Assembly (NCBI RefSeq): GCF_010015585.1 | Contig: NW_022985077.1 | Span: forward strand, 196,510 to 260,509 | Direction: 5' to 3' | Length of the DNA stretch: 64,000 nucleotides | DNA from: Eremomyces bilateralis CBS 781.70 | Taxonomy: Eukaryota > Ascomycota > Dothideomycetes > Eremomycetales > Eremomycetaceae | Shown: positions 1 to 12,576 of the stretch, in pieces | How positions within the stretch are numbered: the first letter of the stretch is position 1 | Layout: every line of letters begins with the position of its first letter | Position numbers and translations under genes: made by a program | The notes under the pieces: generated by a model | What the model was told of the DNA's origin: nothing | Databases searched by the model: none | Seen by the model: the letters and a program-made list of their open reading frames with translations, nothing else

Positions 1-375
1 TTGTATTTCCAGTTCTTGCTAACGTGGGGTGGTGGCTGGGTTGTATCGAGCGCGTTTTCTTCGGAGTATGTACAGAGTTGGCGCACGCTTCGATTTCTGT
101 AGGTGTAGGAGGCGCTTCCCACTTATCAAGCTGGTAGATCCAAGTTAAGGGAGCCTTTTCTTGTAGCTGATCGAGTTTGGTGGCTTGTACGAACGGAGAA
201 CGATTGGTATAGGATGTTTTTCCTTGAAGGCGGCCTTTGAAGGACGAACTGGCTGATTTGGAACTCACGCGCCAATGCTGAAATATTGACAGGTTTTCCT
301 GCTTTTTTTGGGGTCTGTAGCCTCCTTGACTGCTTTCTGTATAGTCTCCTCTGAATATTTGACGCGTTTAGACAT
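1..375 (-). mobile_element. Degenerate 5' end of a pogo/Fot-like DNA transposon transposase
   Basis: Reading leftward from an ATG at 375, the peptide begins MSKRVKYSEETIQKAVKEA. This is the start of a psq-type helix-turn-helix as found in pogo-superfamily (Tc1/mariner-related) transposases of fungi. The rest of the helix-turn-helix (ISALAREFQISQFVLQ) lies in another frame, the following GRLQGKTSYTN-like segment in a third, and a VSKNWKY-like segment (compare the usual GKNW.YRF of CENP-B-type domains) needs a further frame change before position 1. At least three frame changes in 375 bases mean the copy is dead. The DDE catalytic domain would lie left of the window. No terminal inverted repeat was seen upstream of the ATG. 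Family assignment rests on the helix-turn-helix only. Confidence 0.7.
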
Positions 376-2131
376 GTTTGGTGGTATAGATTTGAAGATG
401 ATGGTAAAATTTGACTTTTGGCGTGGGTTTGACTTTTGGTGTGGGAGCACCAACAACCGGAGGTTGTGGGGCGGCCATGGGGTACGGATACATATGAGAC
501 TACATGATTCATTTTGATGTTTTAGTTTGCTTAGAAAAGAGATCCGTCGTTAGGAGAATCCCACTTTCAACGGGGCCAATGGAAGCCAGGGTTTTGCAGG
601 GTGCTTTACAGGATTTTGTAGACGAACTACTGACCTGTCATGGAGGATAAGGTATCAATCCCCGAATCGTCCGCAATCTAGCTGAGAGAGCCAGAGACTA
701 GGACCAACGAACAGGGCGACAATCTAGGGCATAACAAGTGAGCTGGAAAGAGGACCGCAACTCAGATGGGTGACGTACCAATTCAAGCAATAAACATAGA
801 GATTCCCAAAGACTAGCCATCTATGCGTAGTTGATAACCTCTTGATACAATCTCGCAATGCTGGAAAATACACTCAGCCGTAGCTTAGCAGCCATCTTCC
901 AACGAATGCAGTCCATCATGACTGTTTGTTATTTCCTCCAATATGAATAGACCTTGACTCCCGGAAGGTTGGTTTAATAGGTAACTGTGTGGCTTTTATG
1001 GCCTCAAACCCCGTACTTTCTGGCGTCCGGCGGCCGAGACATAACGTCAACAACTTGCATATCTTTTAGTATCGTGACGCCCTACTTGGTGATGCTCCAT
1101 TAGAAGAAGTAGGTTCTTCCATGACGTTTTACCACCGATCGAGGTAAATTTGCTCTGATAGGGCCCAACAACCGCCGGGTCCAGAGTATCAGAGTTCAGG
1201 ACGAAAGCAGATGTTCCTGGCGAGCCAATAGTCGCTCATTGACGTGCTTCGCGAATCAAGCCCCCTTTAAATGAGGAACAACATCGGAACCTCACCAGTT
1301 GATTGCCTGCCATGCCCCCAAGAGACTCGGAAAAGTTTGCAACCGTCTCTTCTTAGCTCCAGATATCAGTCGTCTGACCGATACCTAGTGGCAGTATTGT
1401 TCAATGAAGTACGCGTAAGCAGAAGATTCACTGAAAACAAGAGACCACGGGAAATTAGCGGGTGTTTAGAAATAGATACTCATGAATGATAAATGGCCGC
1501 AATGAGGAGATGAACGAAATGAGATGTCGATATTTTGGAGCCATTCCTACGCTTAACTATCCATTCCGTCAATGAGATTGGATTTTTTCAACTTATCCGT
1601 TGCCGTCGCCGAGAGCGAATCCTCACGGTCGCCGATGTGGTATTATGTACATTCATGGTTTCGTATAACGAAGTCCATTACAAGGCTGGATTCGTATATG
1701 AGAAACAGGATTGAGGATAGACGTGACACATTGAAGGGGTAATGAAGCCTCATCGAGAGCCGGTTTGCTTTCTCCTCTGTCGTTGATATCAGGACGGTCT
1801 GGATTTCCTTAAGAGCCGGGTGAGGCCATTCGGACCAACTTCGGCTAAAAATTCGGTGACGGCGATGGAACTTCACCGAAACGTCAATGCGCAAGTCGGT
1901 TTACTGATTTGTAAGGACTAAGGAGCTGCCAAACATTCTACGGATTACCATCATTCCTTACAGGTATTCGTTTGCTCACATCTGAGCTCGACAAGTATTC
2001 GCGGCCTTGTTCCAGCATCGATTATCTGGAAAAGGTTCCTCGCCCGCAAAACAGCCGAGACAACAGCCCAGTATTGCCCGCGGATAGCTCCAGAAGCTCC
2101 GCAATCCGGTGATATTGCGCTGGGCTTCACC
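376..2131. other. Gene-free interval left of Lon
   Basis: No supportable gene, tRNA or repeat is visible. Short open frames (for example 1271-1489 + and 1643-1894 -) show no family resemblance and no splice signals that would join them. The first part may be the 5' non-coding end of the transposon at the left edge, and the last few hundred bases should hold the Lon promoter, though no clear TATA element stands out. Confidence 0.5.
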
Positions 2132-5100
2132 ATGCTCCAGAGCCAGTCTCGCGCATTCACAGCCGCCAGTCGGTTATCATCGAGAATATCATGCCGGACA
2201 ATACACCAGTCCGGTTCCATTCCCGATCGACGCCTGTTTTCTCTCTTAGCCACAACCCGATATCAACCGTCGCGTCGAAGCATACTTAACCTCGAAACCG
2301 CGTACCAGTCGAAATGTTTCTCCTCCGCACCGGCAAGATGGAAAGAGAAGCCTCCTCGGTCACCGAAAGAGCTCGCAGATAACAAGGCTAGCGAGGAAGG
2401 ATCCGAAAAGATTGAGCTGGATGCTGATCCGGACAGTGAAGTTGGAAAGGCGGCTAAAGTCAAGACCCCGGAACCAATACCGCAATCCGCAAATATTTCG
2501 AAAGAAGGACGCGGTACTTCTGCCGGTAGCGGAGTTGGGGAGAGTGCTCAATCGGGAGGCTCCAGCGAAGGGGGTGGAAAGCGCCGCAAAGGCTCGAGTG
2601 ACCGAGCAATCGCGAAGCCTTCCGTTCCAGACGTGTACCCACAAGTCATGGCGATTCCGATAGCGAAGCGACCACTCTTTCCAGGGTTCTACAAGGCCAT
2701 CACAATCAAGAATCCAGACGTCATTGCGGCCATCTACGAGATGATGAGCCGAGGTCAGCCATATGTTGGAGCATTCCTCCTCAAAGACGACTCAGCGGAC
2801 AAAGATGTCATCGAGAGCATGGACGATGTGCATCAAGTGGGCAGCTTCTGCCAAATTACGAGCGCGTTTGATTCCAAGGGCGACGAACCAAGCTTGACTG
2901 CCGTGCTGTATCCCCACCGAAGAATAAAGATGACCAGTCTAATACCCCCGGCACGCGATGGCGGTGAGACGGCCCCCAAAGCCGCTGTTACTGAAGAACC
3001 TGAGCCGAAGGAGGAACAGCCCGAGAAGCAGCTGGAGAAGAAGCCGGAGAAGGAGGAGGAAACAGACCGCAAAGGTGACGTCGTTGCTAGCTTCGAGGAA
3101 AGTGCTGCGAAAGAGGAACCAAAACAGGCCCAACGATACGAGCCTACTAGCTTCCTCCGAGACCGCAAGGTCAGCTTAGTCAACGTGGACAACCTCGCGG
3201 AAGATCCGTACGATTTGAATAGCCCGACCACGAGAGCACTAGTCAGCGAGATTCTACAGGTGTTCCGAGAGATTGCTGGCATGAATAGCAATTTCCGAGA
3301 GCAGATTGGCAACTTTGCTGTGAGCCACGGCCCAGGTAACGTCGCTGACGAGCCGAGCCGGTTAGCAGACTTCGCTGCCGCGGCATCCTTTGGCGATGCG
3401 AATGAGTTGCAGGATGTTTTGGAAACACTGCAAATGGACGAGCGACTGCACAAGGCTTTGGTCCTTGTTAAGCAAGAACTTGCCAATGCACAGTTGCAGT
3501 CAAAGATCAGCAAAGATGTCGACAACAAGATTCAGAAACGCCAACGAGAGTATTTCCTCATGGAGCAGATGAAAGGCATAAAACGCGAACTCGGAATGGA
3601 AAGTGATGGCAAAGACAAACTGGTCGAGAAGTTTCGGGAGAAAGCAAGCAAACTGGCTATGCCTGAAGCTGTCAAGAAGGTTTTCGAGGAAGAACTTAAC
3701 AAACTGGCACATCTCGAACCGGCCGCATCCGAATTCAACGTCACGAGAAACTACCTTGACTGGCTCACTCAGATTCCGTGGGGACAGCGAAGCGCCGAGA
3801 ATTTCGGAATTCAGCATGCCATGAAGATCCTAGACGAAGATCATCACGGCCTGAAGGACGTGAAAGATCGCATCTTGGAATTCATTGCGGTTGGAAAGCT
3901 TCGTGGGACCGTTGAAGGCAAGATTCTATGCATGGTTGGGCCACCTGGTGTCGGTAAAACGAGTATCGGGAAGTCCATCGCTCGCGCCCTGAACCGGCAA
4001 TATTACAGGTTTAGCGTTGGCGGATTGACTGACGTCGCTGAAATCAAGGGTCATCGACGAACCTATGTTGGGGCGCTTCCGGGACGTATCATCCAAGCGT
4101 TGAAGAAATGTCAGACCGAAAACCCTCTCATTCTGATTGATGAGGTTGACAAGATTGGCAGAGGCCATCTTGGAGATCCGTCCTCAGCATTGTTGGAACT
4201 GTTGGATCCCGAGCAGAACAACTCGTTCCTAGACCACTATATGGACGTTCCCGTCGACCTATCCAAGGTCCTCTTCGTCTGTACTGCCAATATGACCGAC
4301 ACTATTCCAAGGCCATTGTTGGATCGCATGGAAATGATCGAGCTCTCAGGGTACGTGGCCGACGAAAAGATGGCCATTGCAGAACGCTACCTGGCGCCGC
4401 AAGCCAAGGAGATGAATGGTCTCAAAGATGTCGACGTCGAATTGGACAAAGACGCTATTCATGAGCTGATCAACCGGTACTGTCGTGAAAGCGGTGTCCG
4501 GAATCTGAAAAAGCAGATCGAGAAAGTCTACCGCAAATCTGCATTGAAAATCATCCAGGATATTGGAGAAGAATCCCTCCCAGAGGAGGAAGCATTGACA
4601 GATGAGGGGAAAGCTGCGCAAGAGGCTGCTGAGAAAGACAAGTCCGATGTCAAAGAGACACCCGAGAACATCGAGGAAACAACGACGGAAAAGCCAAGGC
4701 TCGCAATGCAGGTCCCAGACACAGTCCACGTCCGTATCTCGAAGGATAATGTGAAAGATTATGTCGGTCCTCCGATCTTTACCACCGATCGACTCTACGA
4801 AACGCTGCCCCCCGGTGTTGCTATGGGCCTGGCCTGGACGCAAATGGGAGGAGCAGCACTATACGTCGAGACAATTCTAGAGAGTGCACTGAAGCATTCT
4901 TCCCGACCGGGACTCGAGCGCACAGGAAACATGAAGGCTGTCATGAAAGAATCGACCTCACTGGCGTACACTTTTGCGAAGCACGTTCTTGCGAAAGACT
5001 TCCCCGATAACCTCTTCTTTGAGCATGCCAGAGTACATCTTCATCTCCCCGAGGGCGCAGTTCCTAAAGATGGTCCTTCCGCAGGCATCACCATGGCCTC

Positions 5101-5508
5101 AAGTTTGCTCAGTCTGGCGCTTGATACACCACTGGATCCGACCATCGCTATGACAGGAGAGTTGACTGTCACTGGCAAGGTGCTCAGAATTGGCGGCTTG
5201 AGAGAAAAGACTGTTGCAGCCAGGAGAGCGGGTGCGAAGATGGTTCTCTTCCCTGCTGACAACATGAGTGATTGGCTGGAACTCCCTGAGGTGAGTGATA
5301 TTTATCGCGATTTTTTGACTACTCGCTAACAGTCGGATAGAATATCAAGGAGGATATCGAAGGCAAGCCAGTCGCTTGGTATTCCGACGTCTTCAATATC
5401 ATATTCCCCAATCTCGACCAAGAACGGGTTGGCAAGCTTTGGCAGAAACAGTTGGAAAAGCCGAAACGGCGGGACGACGAGGACCGCGGATCCGAAAAGG
5501 ACGATTGA
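2132..5508 (+). CDS. pim1: Mitochondrial Lon protease (Pim1-type), ATP-dependent
   Basis: Two exons, 2132-5290 and 5341-5508, separated by a 50-nt intron (GTGAGT...TAG, CTAAC branch); 1108 residues. The first ~60 residues are Arg/Ser-rich with almost no acid, as in a mitochondrial import signal, followed by low-complexity Lys/Glu stretches. A Lon N-terminal substrate domain spans roughly residues 170-510. The AAA+ module has Walker A GPPGVGKT at 603-610 and Walker B ILIDEVD with D670/E671. The C-terminal protease domain has the catalytic serine in KDGPSAG (S983) and its lysine in GLREKT (K1026). Without the second exon the protein would lose its last 55 residues, including IEGKPVAWYSDVFNIIF. 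Lon degrades oxidised and misfolded matrix proteins and helps maintain mitochondrial DNA. The start is the first ATG of the frame and gives a good presequence. Length and motifs fit the fungal family. Confidence 0.96.
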
Positions 5509-5874
5509 AGCTGCATGTTTCTTCGTCGACGCGCATTTCGCGATGGCAGGCAACCTCCCGGTGCCCTAACGCTTGTTTCACGATAGATAACTGTACAAAA
5601 TCCCCTGTGTGCATGGAACGGTGTTTTGAACATTTTGAAAACTCCCTTTTGAGGAGCTATCAGCGGCATTGCATATATCTCCGCTCATGTAAAGACTCCT
5701 TTGCGCCCCGAAGCGCCGTGCACGACTTTAGCCTCCCGATAAAACAATAGACTACATGACGACCACGCTCTTCCTCGCTGTTTCATCTCTCATTATGTCG
5801 TCACGCATTAGTGGACTTGGGTCGGAGCAGTTCGTACCAGTGTCGTCCGGATGTATCTCCCACTAGAGTATCAA
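5509..5874. other. Convergent 3' intergenic space
   Basis: The 366 bases lie between the stop codons of the convergent Lon and hydrolase genes. I see no gene here; it should contain both 3' untranslated regions. Confidence 0.6.
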
Positions 5875-7031
5875 TCAACCATCACCTCCCCAATATCGGT
5901 CGATTATTTGTAGTCCTTGTCGGACCCAGCCTTCGTCCATGCCCAAGGCTGTGTCATAGCCGTGTTCCATTCCCTGTCCTATAGATAGTTTGATTTGTAC
6001 CTGCGGTACTTCGTGGTGGATTTGGGATACAAACCGCTTAGTGCCATCAAACGGCACCGCAGTATCCTTGTCTCCATGATATATCCAGATGAATGGATGC
6101 CGCCCGTTCGGGGCTTGATTCAGAAACATTTGGAGTATCCCTAGGCACTCCAACGGGAATAACTCTGTCCGGTTGCCGAGTAGCCGCGTCATTTGCCCAT
6201 GTTGGATGATGATTCGCGCCAACTCGATGCGCTTCCGCGTTGGATCGGATGTGACCACTTCACCGTGCGGTAAGTTGAGCATATGCTCTTGAAGAATCTT
6301 AACGTCCCCCCAAGGTTCACTATTCATGATGGATTTGGGGCCGGCCTTGCTGAACCATGGGGACCGAAGATCGAGAGAAGGGAAACCAAGGATAAGAGCA
6401 CGCATAACGATGGGTTTATATAGGCGATCCAACGACGGAAAGAGCGCCTGCCGACATAGATGAAGAAGCGATTGTATGGCCAAATAGCCGCCTGCACTTT
6501 CGCCTGTGCAAAGGATATTAGTGAGGTCAGGCGCGATCCTTCGGGGTCCGGAAGTTCGGGGTAGCACATGGGTGAGCGTCCGTTGAACCCATTTCCAGAA
6601 ATCTCGCATGTCATTGAGGATGTCCTGGCCAGTAGCCTCGGGCAGGAGACGATAGTCCGGTGAAAGGATGATGGCGCCTCTTGCAACGGCGTATTCCAGC
6701 AGCCTGGGTCCGATTAGAACTCTGGTTCGGTGAGGATGCATGCTTCAATGACAATCACAGGGAAGTAGATTTCAGAACCAGTGAAATTGGGGATTGCATA
6801 CCACTTTGGAAACCATTCCGGCAGCAGCCTTGACCCCGAAACGAGGTAGCCCCCGTGCCAGCGTACGATGAGAGGACGCTTCCCGGCCCTGATGAATTTG
6901 GGAACTAGGATCGAGACGCAGATTGAATGGCGACCGATCTGCTTGTATGAAGTATCTATAACCCTGAAGGCGGCGAATCGAGCTGGTCGGTCCGTGCCGT
7001 TCCTGCAATAATCCTTGGTCGGGATGGGCAT
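5875..7031 (-). CDS. Alpha/beta hydrolase of the HSL (alpha/beta hydrolase fold-3) type
   Basis: Two exons on the minus strand, 7031-6802 and 6703-5875, joined across a 98-nt intron (GTATGC...CAG); 352 residues. The splice restores FPKWLLEYAVARGAIILSPDYRLLPEA as a continuous HSL-type core. The oxyanion-hole motif HGG is at 59-61, the nucleophile is S146 in GESAGG, the acid is probably in GDKDTAVP and the catalytic histidine in GMEHGYD near the C terminus, so the triad is complete. There is no signal peptide or membrane segment, so it is probably cytosolic. The family hydrolyses esters or lactones of small molecules; the substrate cannot be told. An earlier in-frame ATG was not found. A second frame starting at 7089 would need an extra intron and is less likely. 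Confidence 0.85.
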
Positions 7032-10000
7032 AACGAACGTTGAGTATGTCGATCAAGTGGAAATGGGTTGAGAAGTTAAATTTTTCCACATGCAGAAACG
7101 ACAGCTGGGTTGCCTATAGGGGAACGACCGACATGTTTGCTGACTATTCTCTTGACCCAGGGATCGACGGAAGTTAATGGGGAGACGAACAAGTCACATC
7201 ACCTGCGACTGGCCGTTGAATGCTGCATGTCCCCGACGTGGCATCGTATCATGCGGGAGTTGACAACAATTGAAATCGTAGATGACTCGCTGGAGATGGT
7301 TGGATGTATATATGCATAGTTTGGCGCCACTGGCGGTATTTAAATGAGTTGAGGATCCGCTGATCCCACGAGCGAGAAACGAAGATAGCGACAGTGGGGT
7401 AACACAGACCAAAACCGGGAGGGATTAGACAATAGAGAGAGAAATAGGAAAAGAATTAGCAAATTGGAAGGTCAACTGCCGCACCTAACTGGCCTAGAAG
7501 GTCTTGGATTCTCGGGGTTCCGCCAATGGCCAAGGGGCCACGACTCATGAGGATTGCGAAGAACTAAAGAAGGAATAGATAGAAGCTAGCAGCCATTAGA
7601 TGCAAATATACAATCCTGGTCCCTCGCGATCAATCATCAACACAGTTCATGAATACTGCATCTCACTTGACTGGATCTGTGATCAAGGCTGCAGAGAGAC
7701 TGCATTCCCCCCTGCGACGACGTGCAAAGGGTGAGTTGGCAGAGGGTACAGTATGGGAAAATCAGAGAGTTGGGGGTCCGGGTCGTGAGGTGAAAAGGTG
7801 GCGCCCGGGGGTATCATTTTTCTCAACGAGCTTTGGAGGTTGGTCACCGCAAAGTCAGTCTCGAGAAGTCGAGATATCGTGTGACAGCCTGATAGCCGAC
7901 AAGGCGAACATGCCTGGCGTCCCGGGGCGATAAGCGAAGGTAGCACTCTGACGCACGCGAAAGCAACTAGAACGTGGTAAAGAATGGCGGGAGTGCTTGT
8001 GCCTTGTGGTGAGCGATCTAAGAGATCCATTGGTTCTATTAGTCGAGCGCATGACACGGGAGACGCACCGCAGCCGTCCAACCCGAATGGTGACGTGAGA
8101 CATCTAATTTGGAGCTTGGAAGAGACGGTTGGGGGTTTGCGGAATAGTGAGTAATTAGAGGGAATGAAGAATGAGAGAACTAAGGAAGTGCAGGTTAAGC
8201 TTCGGAGACTTTCGCTGCACGACCCCCTCCCAATCTCTCGCGTATCAGCCCCTCCACATGACAACTGGCAATGCTTGTGCTGAACGCTGATGGGACCACG
8301 ACCGCCTCTTTTCTTTCTTTTTTCTTTCTAGGCTGGTCACTGGTCAAACTCCAGCATCAGCTTGCATGTGGTCGCAGTAGCTCGTGTGAAACGGTCGAAT
8401 CTGCAAGGTCTTGCAGCCTTTGGGTACATGAACTGAGAAGCGAGTCGATCATTGGAATAATCGTATCTAGCGGTTTCGAAGTGAGCAGACGATGCTCTGT
8501 TTCATGATACGGTAATGTAGTGTAGCAGTACGATATTGCAATTTGCAAGTACAGGTAGTTGTACCTATCAGATCTTTTGTCAATTGTCTTCGTTCTTCCC
8601 AGTTCTGAGTCCGATCCTAATTCTGTCGTATGTGATTTAAGTCTTTGCTTGTCATTTCCTCGTACCCGAAGGACGAATGACGATACTCTCAATTGTTTTG
8701 AAGCTTCTTGTTCCAGACATCTGGACCGTGCCACATTGGGTTCACTGCGATGCCTTTGCATGCACCTAAAGGACTGTTGTGATACCCCTAGACCAGTCGC
8801 TGCGCCGCTCTAAGATCACATTCTCCTATCCAATCTTCCAATAAATAATAGCTCTTGGAACTATGCCGCTGGACTAGCGATAAAAACAACCAAAATTTAC
8901 AAACAGGGTCATGGTAACACGTGTAAATGCAGGAAGATTCTGCCAGAATCTTCTCTCGCAAACTGGCATGGACACCTTGCTAAACCGTGATCTTGGATAT
9001 ATGCATGCCGGATTGCAACATATTCGCCTTTACATGGGGTTGCACGCCACCGAATTAAGACAAGCCTCTAATGATCTCAAAATATTGACTAGAATATGAC
9101 AGATCGCGTCGATTCTTGTGGCTTTCAACGTCACCACGGTCCCCGAGGGCTGAAACAGGTTTCGTACATTCCTCGAGGGGCCAATCGAAGTAAATGCGAG
9201 GAGCATGAGAGATTATCGATGAAGGCCAGTACTACAAGCTGATGGATCCCTTAGTGGAGAGCAGCCTCAAGAAGCATGAAGGTCATGTCTAGAAGGGATC
9301 CATGACGTGAAGTGAGCAGATGGCGGAGGCGTTGAATTCTGCAAGGATGACCGGGTGCAATGCCGCAGCTGATCGACGTCGACCATCAGAGTCTACTTAC
9401 TTATGCTACGCATGAACGATGATTTGCAAAATACATCCATGGACCGTGGGCAATACGAGAACATATGACCCATTGCGGATTGGAGTCCTAACCAGGTACA
9501 TGGGACAGGCTCTTAGGCACAAGTGAGCAAGGCCTGGCAAAGCGATGCTCGCTCAAAATTTCAGCAACTGATGGCTCCTCTTACGACTCCCACAGAGTAT
9601 AGCAGGGAAATAATTGCACCATTGTCAATTGGTAAGGGAAAGTGAGAGCTCTCAAGGGGAAGGACCAAGATCGAGAGGCCGTAGCTTCAGTGGAAGGCAA
9701 GGCTCTGTTCAGTGCATGTCAGAATGGATTGTTCTAAGTAATAGGTCAAGGATGGAATACAGGACTCCCACCCACCCATTCCGGGACCCGGACGCTGACG
9801 AGGGCATCTCCTGCCTGCAGTTGACTCCAGAGGTAAATAGGTACTACTACTAACCGATATTCAGCCAATCCTATCATGATGGGATTGCCCTGAGCCTCAA
9901 CAGTGCGCCTCTGGTGTGTTTTATCGTTTGGATACCCGCATCTAGAACTTGGTCAAACCGGAAGCACGAATGATACGGACACTCACCAATCGATCACCCG

Positions 10001-11739
10001 AGCCGTTCAGTCGCTCAGCTTGCGATCGATCCGGTCTGCGAAGTCGTTCGGTTTGGAGAACCTCATGTTTGCCCTTGCTCGCGGGAACACTAAGGGATCG
10101 CATATGACCTGTTTAGTACGATGTCATTCGTGCTTATTCCTGTATCCATGCGTGGTGGTACTAGGAGATATACGTCTCCATGACATTGGATTCGCTGATA
10201 TATCGGAACGGTTTACCCAGTGTCACATACCACCATCTGCTCAGTTCCCTTTCACAGGCCTCTTTCCACAACATCCGCGGATACGGATCATTCTCATATT
10301 GGCTACTGATGCACTATGGAACAGTACCATTCTGCATACCGATAAGCTTCTCGCTCTTAATATCCTTGGGATATCGAATCGAATCGTCTGGGTGACACTG
10401 AACACTACTTATGAAATACTATGGAAGACAGCACCCAGTCGGTAATATACACCTCGCTAATCTCTGCAAATACTGAGTATACTGGACGTGATCTATAAGA
10501 CGCGTCATTAGAGGAACATTATGAATGTTGCCTTCGTGATGTTGTAACGGAAATATAGCCGGCAGAGAACAGTCGCCTTGTACTCATGTCGTCGCCGCCT
10601 ACGGATGCGATAACGGTCCGCGAACACCCTACAATATCATTATCGTCCCACAGGGTCGTCCCGCCCTCAAATGCCGTGTCAGTGTCACGACAGGCTCGAT
10701 GGAACCCACTCCTTCAACGAGATCTTTGCCTGATCATACGAGTCGAGCTCGGTGAAATGGGCCAAGTCGAACCGAATACATATAAGGATTCAGCCCACAA
10801 AGAAATGTATCTTCCCGCTGCGCGATTGGTGTCTGGTAGAAGTATTTCCGCTCGCAAAGTCCAGATGGTGCAAATCATTGTGCCACGTCAACAAAGGCAA
10901 AGAGAGCCATTCTCTATGAGAGGACGGGATCGCACAATATTCGGATCCCCCCCCGACATATGTGCTTTATTATTAACCTTCGACGCCTTTAAATATGTCA
11001 ACCGTACAAGAGAGATCGTGCCTCCAATCTAAGCTGTTCTTGAGATCCCATCTCTACTGGAGCCTGCGCATTCAGGTTCCGATTGATCTGTCGGAATATG
11101 AACGAAATTTCCACATAATTAAGCCAAAACGTGCTTGCAACACCGATAACCCGGTACATTTCATTCGGAAAGACGACTAGGGATTGGTAAACGAAGCTAG
11201 AGGACAATTGGCATGAAGCGACGGCGAAGAGTTATACTTCGGAGGATGAACTGGAGGCAAATATACGTCATTGACTGATGGTATTTCTGACGCCATGATT
11301 TAAAAGGGCAAGTTCATGAAGAGAAAAGCGATTGAGAAGGTCTTGAAAGAAGGCAAGACCGTAGAGAATAATAGACGGACATTGGACTTGTTTGGGGGGC
11401 CGCTCGTAGTCATAAAATCGCAAGTATGGGATTAGATCAGTTCAACGCCTCGGTGCCGCAAGCATGTCACGTCTCACAAAGTTGTCTTTGTCCTTGTTGG
11501 ATATGCTATACCTCTTTGGTCACCGGTACGTAGACGCACTTGATTAAGTAATCGATAGTGGGCGTGATGATTTTAAAACTTTAATAAGATCACTCCCCAT
11601 GGCCGTAGCCATTATAGACATCGAGTCACGCAGCCAAGTATTGACCAGATCCAAGGTTGAATTGAGAAATCTAGGAAGCGAAAGAGGAATGAATAGGGGT
11701 AGAGTCGTGTTCAGCACCGCAGCCGCCCAATGTCATACT
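7032..11739. other. Long gene-poor interval
   Basis: About 4.7 kb with no gene I can support. The longest open frames (7683-8264 -, 193 codons; 9903-10445 +, 180 codons; 10586-11032 +, 148 codons) have no recognisable domain and look like chance frames. No terminal repeats, long tandem repeats or transposase motifs were seen. Such a gap is wide for a compact fungal genome, so it may hold old unrecognisable insertions or non-coding RNA. Confidence 0.4.
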
Positions 11740-12576
11740 CTATTCCCCCATCACATGGAACAAGGACACCGGATTGCTGATTCCCAAGGCGTATTTTAGC
11801 TTCTCCAAAGCTTCGATGCCAATGACTTGTGACAGATCTCTTCCACGCGATTCTTTCCCTTGGATGAGGACCCAGTCTTCTTCTCTCGCCTCGTTTAAGG
11901 TTTCAAGTGGAATGGCAATGGATTCTCTCAGCTCCTGGGTCCAGTTTCGTTCCCCAATCCTCCTTTTGATTATATTGATGAACGTGTTGAACCCATGTCG
12001 ATCGAATTGGAATTCAGAAGCGAACGGAAAGTCGATAACGAGCCAGAGCCCTGTCAGGTCCGTGGGCTGTTGCTTCTCATTGGCGGATCCGTCCATCTGG
12101 AGAGTCAATATTGGGGGGTGACCCTTTCCCGTTAACGATGGAGCGTCATCGTCTAGGGGACTATCCCACAGCTCGACGCGAAGATCGCCAATTCGTCGGT
12201 TGTTTGAAGATGACAGTGCATGCCATCGATGGTCAACGGCGTAGGTTCCGTCAGGTCTTGGGGTTGGCTGAGAGCTGACCAGTTGCGCGATGGCAAAGGC
12301 TTTGTTGAGGAACTTGATGGCCGGTATATCGACCTGGGATGGAAGAGCGGCCGCCGGTCCAGAAACGAGGAATTGGACGGGCGACTGATTCGATGACTTG
12401 TGGTGCTCAGTGACCTTCTCACTACCTGGAGGAACGCCTTTTGGTGCTCTGCTTGAGGAGAGCCAAGGTTGGAGGAGTAAAAGTAGCCCGAGGAGAATAG
12501 TGAGCGAGGGCATACCAAAGAAGGTGATCATGAAAGCAGTGCTGGGAGGACCTTCATTGTAAGGATAAGAAGGCAT
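11740..12576 (-). CDS. Hypothetical single-pass membrane protein
   Basis: One uninterrupted 278-codon frame. Residues about 15-40 (ITFFGMPSLTILLGLLLLL and following) form one strong hydrophobic segment, followed by a polar, proline-containing linker and a ~180-residue region with a natural-looking mix of residues (for example LTGLWLVIDFPFASEFQF and a C-terminal ALEKLKYALGISNPVSLFHV). This looks like a type II membrane anchor with a lumenal or extracellular domain. I do not recognise the family. Support for it being real is the length, the amphipathic helices and the absence of introns or frame breaks. The ATG at 12576 is the first of the frame. Neighbours give no functional clue. Confidence 0.6.
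   Translation of the reverse strand: MPSYPYNEGPPSTAFMITFFGMPSLTILLGLLLLLQPWLSSSRAPKGVPPGSEKVTEHHKSSNQSPVQFLVSGPAAALPSQVDIPAIKFLNKAFAIAQLVSSQPTPRPDGTYAVDHRWHALSSSNNRRIGDLRVELWDSPLDDDAPSLTGKGHPPILTLQMDGSANEKQQPTDLTGLWLVIDFPFASEFQFDRHGFNTFINIIKRRIGERNWTQELRESIAIPLETLNEAREEDWVLIQGKESRGRDLSQVIGIEALEKLKYALGISNPVSLFHVMGE

Noticed and set aside
2833-3528. 231-codon antisense frame inside Lon
   Set aside because: Complete overlap with the well-supported Lon domains on the other strand; a shadow of its codon bias.
7683-8264. 193-codon minus frame
   Set aside because: Overlaps other open frames in both strands and resembles nothing known.
9903-10445. 180-codon plus frame in the gene-poor interval
   Set aside because: No domain, no composition typical of a folded protein, no splice signals; chance is likely.
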